This document shows, piece after piece, positions 1-9,174 of a stretch of 64,000 bases of DNA. Origin of the DNA: Modestobacter sp. VKM Ac-2984 (GTDB lineage: Bacteria > Actinomycetota > Actinomycetes > Mycobacteriales > Geodermatophilaceae); assembly GCF_026967985.1 (NCBI RefSeq), contig NZ_JAPVBJ010000001.1:124001-188000 (forward strand), read 5' to 3'. The notes beneath the pieces are model-generated. The model was given only the letters and a program-made list of their open reading frames with translations, had not been told where the DNA came from and searched no databases. Position 1 is the stretch's first letter, and the number at the start of each line of letters is the position of its first letter. Both the position numbers and the translations under genes were made by a program.

Positions 1-275
1 CGCTCCCGGGTGGCGGCGCTGGTGACCGCGCCGCCGCCGAGGGCCAGGACGCCGTCGTGCTCGGCCAGCGCACGGGCCACGGCCTGCTCCTCCAGCGCCC
101 GGAAGTGCGGTTCGCCCTGCTGCACGAAGAGGTCGGCCACCGTGGTCCCGGTCTGGGCCTCCACGTCGGCGTCGGTGTCCCGGAACGGCAGGTCGAGGGC
201 CCGCGCGACCGCTGCGCCCACCGTCGTCTTGCCCGACGCGGGCGGCCCCACCACGACCAGCGCGGGGCCGCTCAC
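1..275 (-). CDS. aroK: Shikimate kinase (N-terminal part, runs off the left edge)
   Basis: Phosphorylates shikimate with ATP in the shikimate pathway. About 91 N-terminal residues are visible. They hold a Walker A loop, GPPASGKT, at residues 10-17, the DTD motif near 33-35 that binds Mg/shikimate, and a GGGAV motif near residue 80 typical of shikimate kinases. The start is a GTG at 275 that overlaps the stop codon of chorismate synthase (GTGA), so the two are probably translationally coupled. The gene continues beyond base 1, so its C-terminal lid and length cannot be judged. Confidence 0.92.
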   Translation of the reverse strand, partial: MSGPALVVVGPPASGKTTVGAAVARALDLPFRDTDADVEAQTGTTVADLFVQQGEPHFRALEEQAVARALAEHDGVLALGGGAVTSAATRE

Positions 276-1450
276 CGGTAGGTCAGGGCGTCGAGGTAGC
301 CCTGCACGTTCCGGCGGGTCTCCGGCACCGAGTCCCCGCCGAACTTCTCCAGCACCGCGTCGGCGAGCACCAGGGCGACCATCGCCTCCATGACCACGCT
401 GCCGCGGGGCACGGCACAGGCGTCGCTGCGCTGGTTGATCGCGACCGCGGCCTCACCGGTGGCGGTGTCGATGGTGGCCAGCGCACGCGGCACCGTGCTG
501 ATCGGCTTCATCGCGGCGCGCACCCGCAGCACCTCGCCGTTGGTCATGCCGCCCTCGATGCCGCCGGCCCGGTCGGTGCGCCGGGACAGCCGGTCGCCGT
601 CCACGTCGATCTCGTCGTGGGCGACCGAGCCGCGCCGGCGGGCGGTCTCCAGCCCGTCACCCACCTCGACGGCCTTGACCGACTGCACGCCCATCAGCGC
701 CCCGGCCAGCCGGGAGTCCAGCCGGCGGTCCCAGTGCACGTGGCTGCCCAGGCCCGGCGGCAGGCCGTGGACGACCACCTCGATCACCCCGCCCAGGGTG
801 TCGCCGGACTTGCGGGCGTCGTCGATCTCGGCGGTCATCCGCGCACTGGTGGCCGGGTCGGCACAGCGCACCGGGTCCTCGTCCACCCGCGGGTTGTCCT
901 CCGGCCCGGGCAGCACCCCGTCGGGGACGGCGACCGGCCCGATCGCGACCACGTGGCTGACCACCCGCACCCCGAGCACCTGGTGCAGGAAGGCCTGCGC
1001 CACGGTGCCCAGCGCGACGCGGGCGGCGGTCTCCCGCGCGCTCGCCCGCTCCAGCACGGGGCGGACGTCGTCGAAGCCGTACTTCTGCATGCCGGCGAGG
1101 TCGGCGTGACCGGGGCGCGGGCGGGTGAGCGGGGCGTTGCGCGCCTGGCCATCCAGCACGTCCGGGTCGACCGGGTCCGCGGCCATCACGCTCTGCCACT
1201 TCGGCCATTCGGTGTTGCCGACCTGGACGGCGATCGGCCCACCCTGGGTCACCCCGTGCCGGACGCCGCCGGTGAGGGTGACGACGTCCTCCTCGAAGCT
1301 CATCCGCGCACTGCGGCCGTGGCCGAGGCGGCGGCGGGAGAGCTGGGCGTCGAGGTCGGTGGTCTGCACCCGCACCCCGGCGGGCAGCCCCTCCAGGATG
1401 GCGGTGAGCTGTTGACCGTGCGACTCACCTGCGGTCAACCAGCGCAACAT
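272..1450 (-). CDS. aroC: Chorismate synthase
   Basis: Converts 5-enolpyruvylshikimate-3-phosphate to chorismate, using reduced FMN; last common step of aromatic amino acid synthesis. 392 residues, normal for the family. The N-terminal signature GESHG lies at residues 8-12, a basic [12 protein letters not shown] segment at about 39-50, and the C-terminal [15 protein letters not shown] signature is present. It precedes shikimate kinase with a 4-nt overlap and follows aroE and a prepilin peptidase, the same order as M. tuberculosis aroF/aroK. Start ATG at 1450; the 35-nt gap to the upstream gene shows no clear structure. Confidence 0.97.
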   Translation of the reverse strand: MLRWLTAGESHGQQLTAILEGLPAGVRVQTTDLDAQLSRRRLGHGRSARMSFEEDVVTLTGGVRHGVTQGGPIAVQVGNTEWPKWQSVMAADPVDPDVLDGQARNAPLTRPRPGHADLAGMQKYGFDDVRPVLERASARETAARVALGTVAQAFLHQVLGVRVVSHVVAIGPVAVPDGVLPGPEDNPRVDEDPVRCADPATSARMTAEIDDARKSGDTLGGVIEVVVHGLPPGLGSHVHWDRRLDSRLAGALMGVQSVKAVEVGDGLETARRRGSVAHDEIDVDGDRLSRRTDRAGGIEGGMTNGEVLRVRAAMKPISTVPRALATIDTATGEAAVAINQRSDACAVPRGSVVMEAMVALVLADAVLEKFGGDSVPETRRNVQGYLDALTYR

Positions 1451-1485
1451 GCCGGCGATTCTGCCAGTCGACGGCGCACCTCCCG

Positions 1486-2142
1486 TCAGGGCATGGGCAT
1501 CGCGGCAGCCAGCCCCAGGGCGACGTAGGCGCCCACCAGCAACGGCGGGCCGAACGCCACGGCCGTGCGCCAGCCGACTCGGCCCAGGGCGATGAGCAGC
1601 AGCGAGCCCAGCGCGCCGAGCACGAACCCGGCCAGCACCCCCGCCACCAGCACGCTCCAGCCCACCCAGCCCAGGAGGAGGGCGAGCAGGCCGAGCAGCT
1701 TGACGTCGCCGCCGCCGAGACCGCCGGGGTGGACGACCCGCGCGAGGGTGCCCAGGCCGAACACCACCGCGGCGGCGACGACCCCCCGGGCCAGCGCGGG
1801 CCAGGTGCCCAGCACCGCGGCGTCCACGAGCAGGGCGAGGGCGCAGGCAGCGACCGCCGGGAAGGTGACCCGGTCGGGCAGCCGGTGCCGGGCCAGGTCG
1901 ACCCCGGCCAGCACCACCGCGGCCGCCCCGAACCAGGCGAACGCGACGGTGGCCGGCCGCAGACCGGCCAGTGCCGGTGCGGCGGCGAGCGCCACGGCGG
2001 CGCCGACCGCCGTCACCACCACCCGCCCGGACGACGGACGCGCCACCGGGTCACGCTCGGCCAGCCGCACCGTGACGGTCGCCAGCCACGGGCCGAGCAG
2101 CAGCCCCAGGACGGCGGCAGCCCCGGTGAGCACCCCGGTCAC
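1486..2142 (-). CDS. Prepilin peptidase, A24 family
   Basis: Membrane aspartyl protease that cleaves type IV pilin or Flp-type pilin leader peptides. 218 residues, strongly hydrophobic with about six membrane segments. The two catalytic Asp motifs are visible: [12 protein letters not shown] (first Asp, near residue 82) and GGGDVKL (second Asp, near 145). It lacks the N-terminal cysteine-rich N-methyltransferase domain of classical PilD, as in the short actinobacterial enzymes. It lies 10 nt downstream of aroE and 35 nt upstream of aroC. No pilin genes occur in this window, so its substrate must be encoded elsewhere. Confidence 0.88.
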   Translation of the reverse strand: MTGVLTGAAAVLGLLLGPWLATVTVRLAERDPVARPSSGRVVVTAVGAAVALAAAPALAGLRPATVAFAWFGAAAVVLAGVDLARHRLPDRVTFPAVAACALALLVDAAVLGTWPALARGVVAAAVVFGLGTLARVVHPGGLGGGDVKLLGLLALLLGWVGWSVLVAGVLAGFVLGALGSLLLIALGRVGWRTAVAFGPPLLVGAYVALGLAAAMPMP

Positions 2143-2152
2143 CTGGGTGCGG

Positions 2153-2944
2153 TCAGGCGTCCAGCGCGGCGCGCATGGCCTCGATCGGCGCCGGCCGGCC
2201 GGTCATCAGCTCGACCTGGGCGGTGGCCTGCCAGAAGAGCACCTCCAGGCCGCTGATGGTCCGCCCGCCGGCCGCCTGCACGCGCTGGGCCAGCGGGGTG
2301 GGCCAGCCGGCGTAGAGCACGTCCAGCACCGTCTGTCCGCGACGCCAGGTGAGGTCGGCGACGGCGGCCTGGCCGCCGGCGGGGACCGTGCTGACCACCA
2401 CCGGCGCGGTGACCGTGCCGGTGCGGTCCAGCCGCTGGACGTCGGCGCTGACCCCGAGGGCGGCCAGCACCCGGAGCAGGTCGGCGGCACGGGCGGGCTC
2501 CCGGACGACGACGTCCACCTGCTGGGCGCCGAGGGAGGCGAGCGCGGTGGCCGCTGCGGCCGCCGTCCCCCCGGCCCCGAGGACGGCGGCGTGCTCGACC
2601 TGCTCCACGCCGCCCAGCTGGAGAGCCATCCCCACACCGGCGACGTCGGTGTTCTCCGCGCGCCAGCCGGCGTCGGTGCGCAGCAGGGTGTTCGCCGCGC
2701 CCAGCAGCCGCGGCAGTTGGTCGACGTCGTCGGCGACCGCCACCGCCGCCTGCTTGCACGGCATGGTCACCGAGAACCCGCGCCACTCCGGGCCGAGTCC
2801 GGCCAGCAGCACCGGCAGGTCCTCGGCCCCGACGTCCAGGGCGTCGTAGGTCCAGTCGTCCAGGCCGAGTGCGGCGTAGGCGGCCCGGTGCAGCCGGGGT
2901 GACAGGGAGTGCCCGACCGGCCGGCCGAGGACGGCTGCCCTCAT
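2153..2944 (-). CDS. aroE: Shikimate dehydrogenase
   Basis: NADPH-dependent reduction of 3-dehydroshikimate to shikimate. 263 residues. The N-terminal substrate domain shows GHSLSPRLHRA (11-21), the catalytic lysine in VTMPCK (K64) and the partner aspartate in ENTD (D100). The Rossmann loop VLGAGGTAAA follows near residue 120. Start ATG at 2944 gives the canonical MRAAVLGRPVGHSL opening. It lies between mltG and the prepilin peptidase on the same strand, as in M. tuberculosis (Rv2551c-Rv2553c). Confidence 0.95.
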   Translation of the reverse strand: MRAAVLGRPVGHSLSPRLHRAAYAALGLDDWTYDALDVGAEDLPVLLAGLGPEWRGFSVTMPCKQAAVAVADDVDQLPRLLGAANTLLRTDAGWRAENTDVAGVGMALQLGGVEQVEHAAVLGAGGTAAAAATALASLGAQQVDVVVREPARAADLLRVLAALGVSADVQRLDRTGTVTAPVVVSTVPAGGQAAVADLTWRRGQTVLDVLYAGWPTPLAQRVQAAGGRTISGLEVLFWQATAQVELMTGRPAPIEAMRAALDA

Positions 2945-2972
2945 GCCGGCCGGACCGGGTCGCGACGGTGCG

Positions 2973-5015
2973 TCAATTGCCCGGGTTGTCCCGCAGCCAC
3001 TGCTGGAAGACCAGCACGTTCCGCTGGTGCTCCTCGACCGTCTCCGCGAACGCCGACTCGCCGGTCTCCGGGTTGGTCAGCACGAAGAACCGCCAGGGCC
3101 CCTCGGTCGGGGACTGGACCGCGCGCAGCGCCGCCTCACCGGGGTTGCCGATGGGGCCCGGCGGCAGGCCGGCGTTCGCGTAGGTGTTGTACGGCGAGGG
3201 GTTGGCCCGGTCCTCCGGGGTGGTGAGGAGCCCGGTCTCGCCGCTGGCGTAGTTGACGGTGCTGTCCATCTGCAGCCGCATGCCGTCCATCAACCGGTTC
3301 TCGATCACCCGGGCGACCTTGCCCATGTCCTCCACGGTGCCGGCCTCGGCCTGCACGATGCTGGCCTCGGTCAGCGCCGCCAGGCGCTGCTCGACCGGGA
3401 TCTGCAGGTCCGTGAGGACCTGGTCGGTGCGCGCCACCATCCTGCTGAGCACGTCGACGGCCGTCTGGCCGGGCTCGATGTCGTAGGTGGCCGGGAAGAG
3501 GAACCCCTCCAGCGAGCCGTTGGCGTAGGCCGGCAGGCCCAGCTGCGCCGGGTCGGCGGCGGCGGCCTCCAGGTCGGCGAGCGGCAGCCCGCCCTCGTCG
3601 GCCAGCCGCTGGAGCACCTGGGTGACCTGCAGGCCCTCGGGCACGGTGACCCGGGTGACCTGCCGGGACGCCGGGTCCAGGAGCAGGTCCAGCGCGGCCT
3701 GGCCGGACATCTGCTCGCGCAGGCGGTAGACGCCGGGCTGGATGCCGGTCGCGGCCGGGTTGGCCTCCGCGGCGTCGGTGAACGGCGGCACCGAGGCGAT
3801 GACGCCGGCCTCCACCAGCGTGTCGCCGATGGCCCGCAGCGAGTCACCCGACTCGACGCGGACGTCGACCTCGCCGGTACCCGCGCCCGCATAGTCCTCG
3901 GCCACCGGGTTCACCTGCTCCCAGAGGGCCTTGCCACCGAGGAAGATCCCCGCCACCAGCGCGGCCAGGACGACCAGGGACAGACCGACGACCACCGGGC
4001 CCCGGCGTCGGCGCCCACCCCGGCCGCTGCCGGTCGCCCCGCCGTGTTCGTCGGCGTGGACGTCGTCGTACTCGTCGTGGTGCTCGTCGTGGTCACCGCC
4101 GCCGATGACGTCGAGGCCACCGGTCTCGGGGGCCGCGTCGGCTGCCGGCACGACGGTGCCGTCGTCGTGGGGGTCGAGATGGGCAGGATCGAGGTCGCCC
4201 TCGTCGCTCCCGTGCCGCTCGGAGGCCATCCGCCAATGCTCCTCGTCCGGGTCGAGCTCGTCGGCGGGCAGTGCGGCGTGCACCACCGTGGCCGGCTCCT
4301 CGACAGGCGTGTCCCGAGATGCGTTGCGCACCTCGGCGCCGCCCTGCCCGGTGACGAGCCCGGCGAGTGCACCGGAGGGCCCGTGCGCCGGGACCGGCGA
4401 CGGTCCGGCCGACCCGGGGACGGGACGGCTGGATGCCGACAGCCAACCAGGGTCGGTCCCGGCGTCGGCGAACCGGTCCGCCCGGACGTGGTCGGCGGTG
4501 GTGGGTTCGGCGGGCGGCCGCGGGGTCGGGACCCGCCGGCCGGCCGCCGGACCGGGCCCGTGTGCGGTCGCCCCGAGGCTGGGGACGGCCGGCGGCGCGG
4601 CCGGCATCTCGGCGGTCTGCGGGACGGCCACCTGCCGGGCTGCTGTGCCCTGGACGGCCCCGTCCGGGCGCTGCCCGAGTCCGGGGGCCGCCGGGCCCGT
4701 GGTCCGCCGGCCGAGGTCGAAGGCGCTCACGTCGAGGCCTGCGGCGGCGAGGCCGACGTCGGCGATGCCGGAGGCGGCCAGGCCGGTGATCTCCACGTCC
4801 GCCACGTCGACGCTCCCACCCGCCGAGCGGGCGCGGGCGTCGGTGTCGGCCACGTACCGGCGGCGCCGGCGCGGGCGCAGGGTCGCGTCGTCGTCGGGGA
4901 GCTGCAGGGTCGCAGCGCCCGCCCACGCGGCCAACAGGTCGGCGGCCGGGCGTCCGGCGCCGGTGTCGGACTGGGAGTGGCGACCGCGGGCATGCGGCTG
5001 GGTCGGCTCCGTCAC
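2973..5015 (-). CDS. mltG: Endolytic transglycosylase MltG with long cytosolic extension
   Basis: Cuts nascent peptidoglycan strands at the membrane and so helps set glycan length. 680 residues, about twice the E. coli enzyme. Residues 1-338 are low-complexity, rich in Ala/Pro/Gly/Asp, and end in a His/Asp/Glu-rich patch at about 301-325. One membrane helix follows a GRRRR anchor at 340-360, then the YceG/MltG domain. The catalytic Glu is probably E557 in ASIVQAE, and FLFPATYDI and QMDSTVNY are conserved motifs. The ATG overlaps the ruvX stop (ATGA). The extension should face the cytoplasm; its role is unknown. Confidence 0.93.
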   Translation of the reverse strand: MTEPTQPHARGRHSQSDTGAGRPAADLLAAWAGAATLQLPDDDATLRPRRRRRYVADTDARARSAGGSVDVADVEITGLAASGIADVGLAAAGLDVSAFDLGRRTTGPAAPGLGQRPDGAVQGTAARQVAVPQTAEMPAAPPAVPSLGATAHGPGPAAGRRVPTPRPPAEPTTADHVRADRFADAGTDPGWLSASSRPVPGSAGPSPVPAHGPSGALAGLVTGQGGAEVRNASRDTPVEEPATVVHAALPADELDPDEEHWRMASERHGSDEGDLDPAHLDPHDDGTVVPAADAAPETGGLDVIGGGDHDEHHDEYDDVHADEHGGATGSGRGGRRRRGPVVVGLSLVVLAALVAGIFLGGKALWEQVNPVAEDYAGAGTGEVDVRVESGDSLRAIGDTLVEAGVIASVPPFTDAAEANPAATGIQPGVYRLREQMSGQAALDLLLDPASRQVTRVTVPEGLQVTQVLQRLADEGGLPLADLEAAAADPAQLGLPAYANGSLEGFLFPATYDIEPGQTAVDVLSRMVARTDQVLTDLQIPVEQRLAALTEASIVQAEAGTVEDMGKVARVIENRLMDGMRLQMDSTVNYASGETGLLTTPEDRANPSPYNTYANAGLPPGPIGNPGEAALRAVQSPTEGPWRFFVLTNPETGESAFAETVEEHQRNVLVFQQWLRDNPGN

Positions 5016-5623
5016 GAGTGGCGCCCCCTGAGGTCGGGGCCAGTGCGTCGTCGCTCGTCGAGATGGCTCTGCAGGATGACCACGGCGGCTGCTTGGTCGA
5101 TCACCGAACGCTGGCGGCGGGCATCGATGCCACCGGCGCGCAGATGACCCGCTGCGGTCACCGTGGAGAGCCTCTCGTCGACGAGGTGCACCGGGACGTT
5201 CCCAATGCGACTGGCCAGGGCTTCAGCGTATGCACTGGCATCTCTTGCCGACGCGCCCGACGCTCCGGACAGATGCTTTGGCAATCCCACAACCACCTCG
5301 ACCACCTCGTGTGTCACAACCAGCTCAGCGAGGTGGTCCAAGTCGCGTTGGTCCTTCGCCCGCCGGATCGTCTCCAGGGGGCTGGCGAGCATGCCGGTGG
5401 CGTCGGAGAGGGCCACGCCGACCCGCACGGTCCCGACGTCGACGCCCAGTCGCCGGCCGGGCATCCAGGCCGGTGGGCCGCTCTCCGGCGGGGCGTCGTG
5501 CGGTGGCGCATCGTGCGGTGGCGGGTCGTCCGGCGGGGCGGCTGCGGGCGCCGGCGGGCGGCCGGACCGGCTGGTCCGCCCCGCCACCGGCCCGCCACCG
5601 GGTCCGTCGGACGCCCCGCTCAC
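5012..5623 (-). CDS. ruvX: YqgF/RuvX family putative Holliday junction resolvase
   Basis: RNase H-fold protein of the YqgF family, implicated in Holliday junction cleavage or 16S rRNA 5' processing; the actual role in actinobacteria is unsettled. 203 residues. The RNase H start GVDVGTVRVGVALSD is at about 59-73, after a Pro/Ala-rich, poorly conserved N-terminus of about 50 residues. VGLPKHLSG and the LVDERLST motif follow. The start overlaps alaS by 4 nt and the stop overlaps mltG by 4 nt, forming a tight alaS-ruvX-mltG-aroE run, as in M. tuberculosis Rv2555c-Rv2552c. Confidence 0.93.
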   Translation of the reverse strand: MSGASDGPGGGPVAGRTSRSGRPPAPAAAPPDDPPPHDAPPHDAPPESGPPAWMPGRRLGVDVGTVRVGVALSDATGMLASPLETIRRAKDQRDLDHLAELVVTHEVVEVVVGLPKHLSGASGASARDASAYAEALASRIGNVPVHLVDERLSTVTAAGHLRAGGIDARRQRSVIDQAAAVVILQSHLDERRRTGPDLRGRHS

Positions 5624-8289
5624 GTCGTGGCCGCTCCGATCATCTGCTCGACAGCCGCCAGGGCTGCGGGGATGCCGGCGGGATCGGTCCCGCCACCCTG
5701 AGCCACGTCGGCCTTGCCACCGCCGCGACCACCCACGGCCGGCGCTGCCGCCCGCAGCAGGTCGTTCGCCGACAGGCCCTGCTGCTGGGCCGCCGGGTTC
5801 ACGGTGGCCACCAGGGCCACCTTGCCGTCTGCGGCCGAGGCCAGCAACACGGCCGCCGGCCGCTCGCCGAGCCGGCCGCGCACGTCCAGGGCGAGGCTGC
5901 GCAGGTCCCCACCGGACAGCCCCGCCGGTGCACCGGTCACGACGGCGACGCCGCCCAGCTCTCGGGCGCCGGCCGCGAGGTCGCCGGCGGCGGCCAGGGT
6001 CTGCCGGGCGCGCAGGTCGGCCAGCTCCTTGTCGGCCTCCCGCAGCCGCTCCAGCATGCTGCTCACCCGGTCGGCGACGCCGTCCTGCGGGGTCTTGAGC
6101 AGGTCGGCGAGCTGGCGGACCAGGTCACGTTCGCGGGCCAGGTACCGGAAGCCCTCCAGGCCCACGGCGGCCTCCACCCGACGAGAGCCGGAGCCGACCG
6201 AGCTCTCGCCGGTCAGCGCCAGGGTGCCGATCTGGGCGCTGCCGTGCACGTGGGTGCCACCGCAGAGCTCCCGCGACCACTCACCGCCGATCTCCACGAC
6301 GCGGACCTGCTCGCCGTAGGTCTCCCCGAACAGCGCGAGCGCACCGAACTCCCGCGCCTCCGGCAGCGTCATGTAGAGCGCGCGGACCCCGTGGTCGGCC
6401 CGGACGGCGGCGTTGGCGACGTCCTCGACGTCGATCCGCTGCTGCGCGGACAGCGCGCCCTGCCAGGCGAAGTCCAGCCGCAGGTGGCCGGGCCGGTTGT
6501 AGGAGCCGGACTGCAGCGCCTGCGGGCCGAGCACCTGGCGCAGCGCCGCGTGCAGCACGTGCGTGCCGGAGTGCGCCTGGCAGGCCGAGAGCCGCCACTC
6601 GCGGTCGACCTGGGCGGTGAGCTCGGTGCCGGCCCGCAGCTCCCCCTCCAGCACCCGGACCTGGTGGGCGACCAGGCCCTTGACCGGGCGCTGCACGTCG
6701 ATGACCTCGGCCCGACCGCCGTCCCAGGTCAGCTCGCCGGCGTCGGCGACCTGGCCACCGGACTCGGCGTAGAACGGCGTGCGGTCCAGCACGACCCGGG
6801 TGACCGAGCCGGGACCGACGACCGGCTCGCCGTCGGTGTCCTCCTCGTCGACCACGCCGAGGACGCGGGAGTCGGTGTGCAGCGTGTCGTAGGCCCGCCA
6901 GTCGGTGGGGCCGTGCTCGGCCAGCAGCCGCCGGTAGGCCAGCACGTCGACCGCGCCGGTGCGCTTGGCGCGCGCGTCGGCCCGGGCGCGGTCCCGCTGC
7001 TCCTTCATCAGGGCCCGGAAGCCCTCCTCGTCGACGCTGACGCCCTGCTCGGCGGCCATCTCCAGGGTCACGTCGATGGGGAAGCCGTAGGTGTCGTGCA
7101 GCGAGAAGGCCTGCTCACCCGACAGGGCCGGGGTGCCCGCCTTCTTCGCCTGGCCGACGGCGGTGTCGAACAGCGCCGTCCCGGCGGTGAGGGTGCGCCG
7201 GAACGCCTCCTCCTCGGCGTAGGCGATCCCGGAGATGCGGGCGAAGTCGGTGGCCAGCTCGGGGTAGCTGGGGCTCATCGCGTCGCGGGAGACCGGCAGC
7301 AGCTCCGGCAGCGACGCCTCCTCGACCCCGAGCAGCTTCATCGAGCGGACCGCCCGGCGCAGCAGCCGGCGCAGGATGTACCCGCGCCCCTCGTTGCCCG
7401 GGGTCACCCCGTCGCCGATCAGCATCAGGCCGCTGCGCACGTGGTCGGCGACCACCCGCAGCCGGACGTCGGCCTCGTGGTCGGCGCCGTAACGCACGCC
7501 GGCGAGCTCCGCGGCCCGGTGCAGGACCGGCGCGACCTGGTCGATCTCGTACATGTTGTCGACGCCCTGGAGCAGGAAGGCCACCCGCTCCAGGCCCATG
7601 CCGGTGTCGATGTTCTTCCTCGGCAGCTCGCCGAGGATCGGGAACTCCTTGCCCTCCCCCGGCCCCCGCTCGTACTGCATGAAGACCAGGTTCCAGATCT
7701 CCAGGAACCGGTCGCCGGTGGGATCGGCCTCCGGCCCGCCGTCGGGGCCGTACGCCGGCCCGCGGTCGTAGTGGATCTCCGAGCACGGCCCGGCCGGGCC
7801 GGCCGCACCGGTGGACCAGTAGTTGTCGTCCTTGCCGCGGCGCTGGATGCGCTCGGCCGGGACGTAGGCCCGCCAGGCGTCGAACGCCTCGTCGTCGTCG
7901 AGGTAGACCGTCGGCCAGATCCGCTCCGCGTCCAGCCCCAGGCCGCCGTCGGCCACCGCGCCGGTCACCAGCTCCCAGGCGAAGGCGATCGCCTCGGCCT
8001 TGAAGTAGTCGCCGAAGGAGAAGTTGCCGTTCATCTGGAAGAACGTGCCGTGCCGGGTGGTCTTGCCCACCTCCTCGATGTCGAGGGTGCGCACGCACTT
8101 CTGCACGCTGGTCGCGCGCGGGTACGGCGCCGGCTCACGACCGGTCAGGTACGGGATGAACGGCACCATCCCGGCGACGGTGAACAGCAGTGAGGGGTCC
8201 GGCGACACCAGCGAGGCGCTGGGGACGACGGTGTGCCCACGCTTCTCGAAGTGCTCCAGGAAGCGGCGGCGGATCTCGGCGGTCTGCAT
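5620..8289 (-). CDS. alaS: Alanine--tRNA ligase
   Basis: Charges tRNA-Ala and edits mischarged Ser/Gly. 889 residues, full length. The class II catalytic domain opens with EIRRRFLEHFEKRGH and includes the RHGTFFQMNGNFSFGDYFK motif region. The editing domain has the zinc ligands HSGTHVLH and CGGTHV, and the C-terminal C-Ala domain ends with the Gly-rich GGRGGGKADVAQGG segment. Start ATG at 8289. It heads the alaS-ruvX-mltG-aroE run. No T-box or other leader structure is evident in the 59 nt upstream. Confidence 0.98.
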   Translation of the reverse strand: MQTAEIRRRFLEHFEKRGHTVVPSASLVSPDPSLLFTVAGMVPFIPYLTGREPAPYPRATSVQKCVRTLDIEEVGKTTRHGTFFQMNGNFSFGDYFKAEAIAFAWELVTGAVADGGLGLDAERIWPTVYLDDDEAFDAWRAYVPAERIQRRGKDDNYWSTGAAGPAGPCSEIHYDRGPAYGPDGGPEADPTGDRFLEIWNLVFMQYERGPGEGKEFPILGELPRKNIDTGMGLERVAFLLQGVDNMYEIDQVAPVLHRAAELAGVRYGADHEADVRLRVVADHVRSGLMLIGDGVTPGNEGRGYILRRLLRRAVRSMKLLGVEEASLPELLPVSRDAMSPSYPELATDFARISGIAYAEEEAFRRTLTAGTALFDTAVGQAKKAGTPALSGEQAFSLHDTYGFPIDVTLEMAAEQGVSVDEEGFRALMKEQRDRARADARAKRTGAVDVLAYRRLLAEHGPTDWRAYDTLHTDSRVLGVVDEEDTDGEPVVGPGSVTRVVLDRTPFYAESGGQVADAGELTWDGGRAEVIDVQRPVKGLVAHQVRVLEGELRAGTELTAQVDREWRLSACQAHSGTHVLHAALRQVLGPQALQSGSYNRPGHLRLDFAWQGALSAQQRIDVEDVANAAVRADHGVRALYMTLPEAREFGALALFGETYGEQVRVVEIGGEWSRELCGGTHVHGSAQIGTLALTGESSVGSGSRRVEAAVGLEGFRYLARERDLVRQLADLLKTPQDGVADRVSSMLERLREADKELADLRARQTLAAAGDLAAGARELGGVAVVTGAPAGLSGGDLRSLALDVRGRLGERPAAVLLASAADGKVALVATVNPAAQQQGLSANDLLRAAAPAVGGRGGGKADVAQGGGTDPAGIPAALAAVEQMIGAATT

Positions 8290-8348
8290 GCGGGTGGTCT
8301 CGGTCCTTCAGCGCGGGGTGGGCGCGCGCGGCGCCCGGAGGGGATGGC

Positions 8349-8645
8349 TCAGCTGTCCGCGGCGTGGGCGCCGCGGCGGGGCAGCGCGTTCGACAGGGAG
8401 GCCTGGCTGCTGTCCGGCAGCGGGGCGTCGAGGCCGGTGCCGGCGCGCAGCTCGTCCTCCCGGAGGGCGGCCGCGGCGCGGACGTCGGCACCGAAGTCGC
8501 CGATCGCGTCGGCCAGTTCGCGCAGCCCGTCGGCGAGGTTGCCGGCCAGGCTCTGCGGGGTCAGCTTCTCCGCCGTCTCGGACAGCTTGCGGACGACGAG
8601 CACACCGATGGTGATGCCCATGGCCAGCCAGAACAGCCGGCGCAT
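8349..8645 (-). CDS. Small membrane-anchored protein, DUF6167-like
   Basis: 98 residues of unknown function. An N-terminal hydrophobic helix (about residues 4-19, LFWLAMGITIGVLVVRK) is followed by an amphipathic Leu/Ala-rich region and a polar tail ending in PRRGAHAADS. Small proteins like this commonly sit directly upstream of alaS in actinobacteria, which I recognise as the DUF6167 family. The start is adjacent to or overlapping the stop of the upstream DUF948 gene, suggesting one transcript with alaS. No catalytic motif is seen. Confidence 0.75.
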   Translation of the reverse strand: MRRLFWLAMGITIGVLVVRKLSETAEKLTPQSLAGNLADGLRELADAIGDFGADVRAAAALREDELRAGTGLDAPLPDSSQASLSNALPRRGAHAADS

Positions 8646-9070
8646 CAGGCGGCCCGCCGGGCGCTGCGGCGAGCCCGCCGCTCGGCCTTGTCGCGGGCGG
8701 CGGCGTCGGCGACGGCCTGGCCCTCCCGCTTCTTCCGGGAGGCGCTGCGGACCCCGTAGCTGAAGGCGGCGACCTTGATCAGCGGGCTGCCGAGGGTGGC
8801 GGCGAACACGCTGGTGAGGGCGGCGACGTTGCTGGAGACGTTCGCGGCGTTGCCGGTGATGTCGTCGACCCGCTCGAGGTTGGCGTTGACGTGGGTGACC
8901 GTCGTGGACGCCTGGCTCAGGATCGGCTGGCTCTGCTCCCGGACCTGGCGGATCGTCAGCGTCGTCTCGTCCAGCGTCCGCCCGAGCTTGAGCAGCGGCA
9001 CCGCCACCAGGATCACGAGCAGCACCAGTGCGCCGGCGGCGATGAGCCCGGCGATCTCTCCTGCGGACAC
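8645..9070 (-). CDS. DUF948 domain membrane protein
   Basis: About 141 residues if translation starts at the GTG at 9070, which has a good ribosome binding site (AAGGGG about 8 nt upstream); the open frame extends to an ATG at 9118. One N-terminal membrane helix (GLIAAGALVLLVILVAVPLL) is followed by a heptad-like, coiled-coil region (TLTIRQVREQSQPIL...) typical of DUF948, and a very basic C-terminus (KAERRARRSARRAA). Function unknown; often a general-stress or envelope-associated protein. It is coupled to the DUF6167-like gene and alaS. Confidence 0.78.
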   Translation of the reverse strand: MSAGEIAGLIAAGALVLLVILVAVPLLKLGRTLDETTLTIRQVREQSQPILSQASTTVTHVNANLERVDDITGNAANVSSNVAALTSVFAATLGSPLIKVAAFSYGVRSASRKKREGQAVADAAARDKAERRARRSARRAA

Positions 9071-9174
9071 TCGAGGGTCCCCTTCGTCGTCTCGTGCACG
9101 TTCCCGGTGAGTGGCCACCGGTCGCGCAACACTAGCCGCCGGGGCACCGGCCCGACCGCCAGCGCCGGGGAGCG

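Noticed and set aside
2943-8193. Long plus-strand open frames (734 and 987 codons) opposite mltG and alaS
   Set aside because: They are antisense shadows of GC-rich genes. Their translations are rich in Arg, Gly, Val and His without family motifs, and the opposite strand holds complete known proteins.
8290-8348. T-box or other riboswitch before alaS (also checked before thrS, hisS, aspS)
   Set aside because: The upstream gaps are short or overlap other genes, and no T-box sequence or specifier-like structure is visible.
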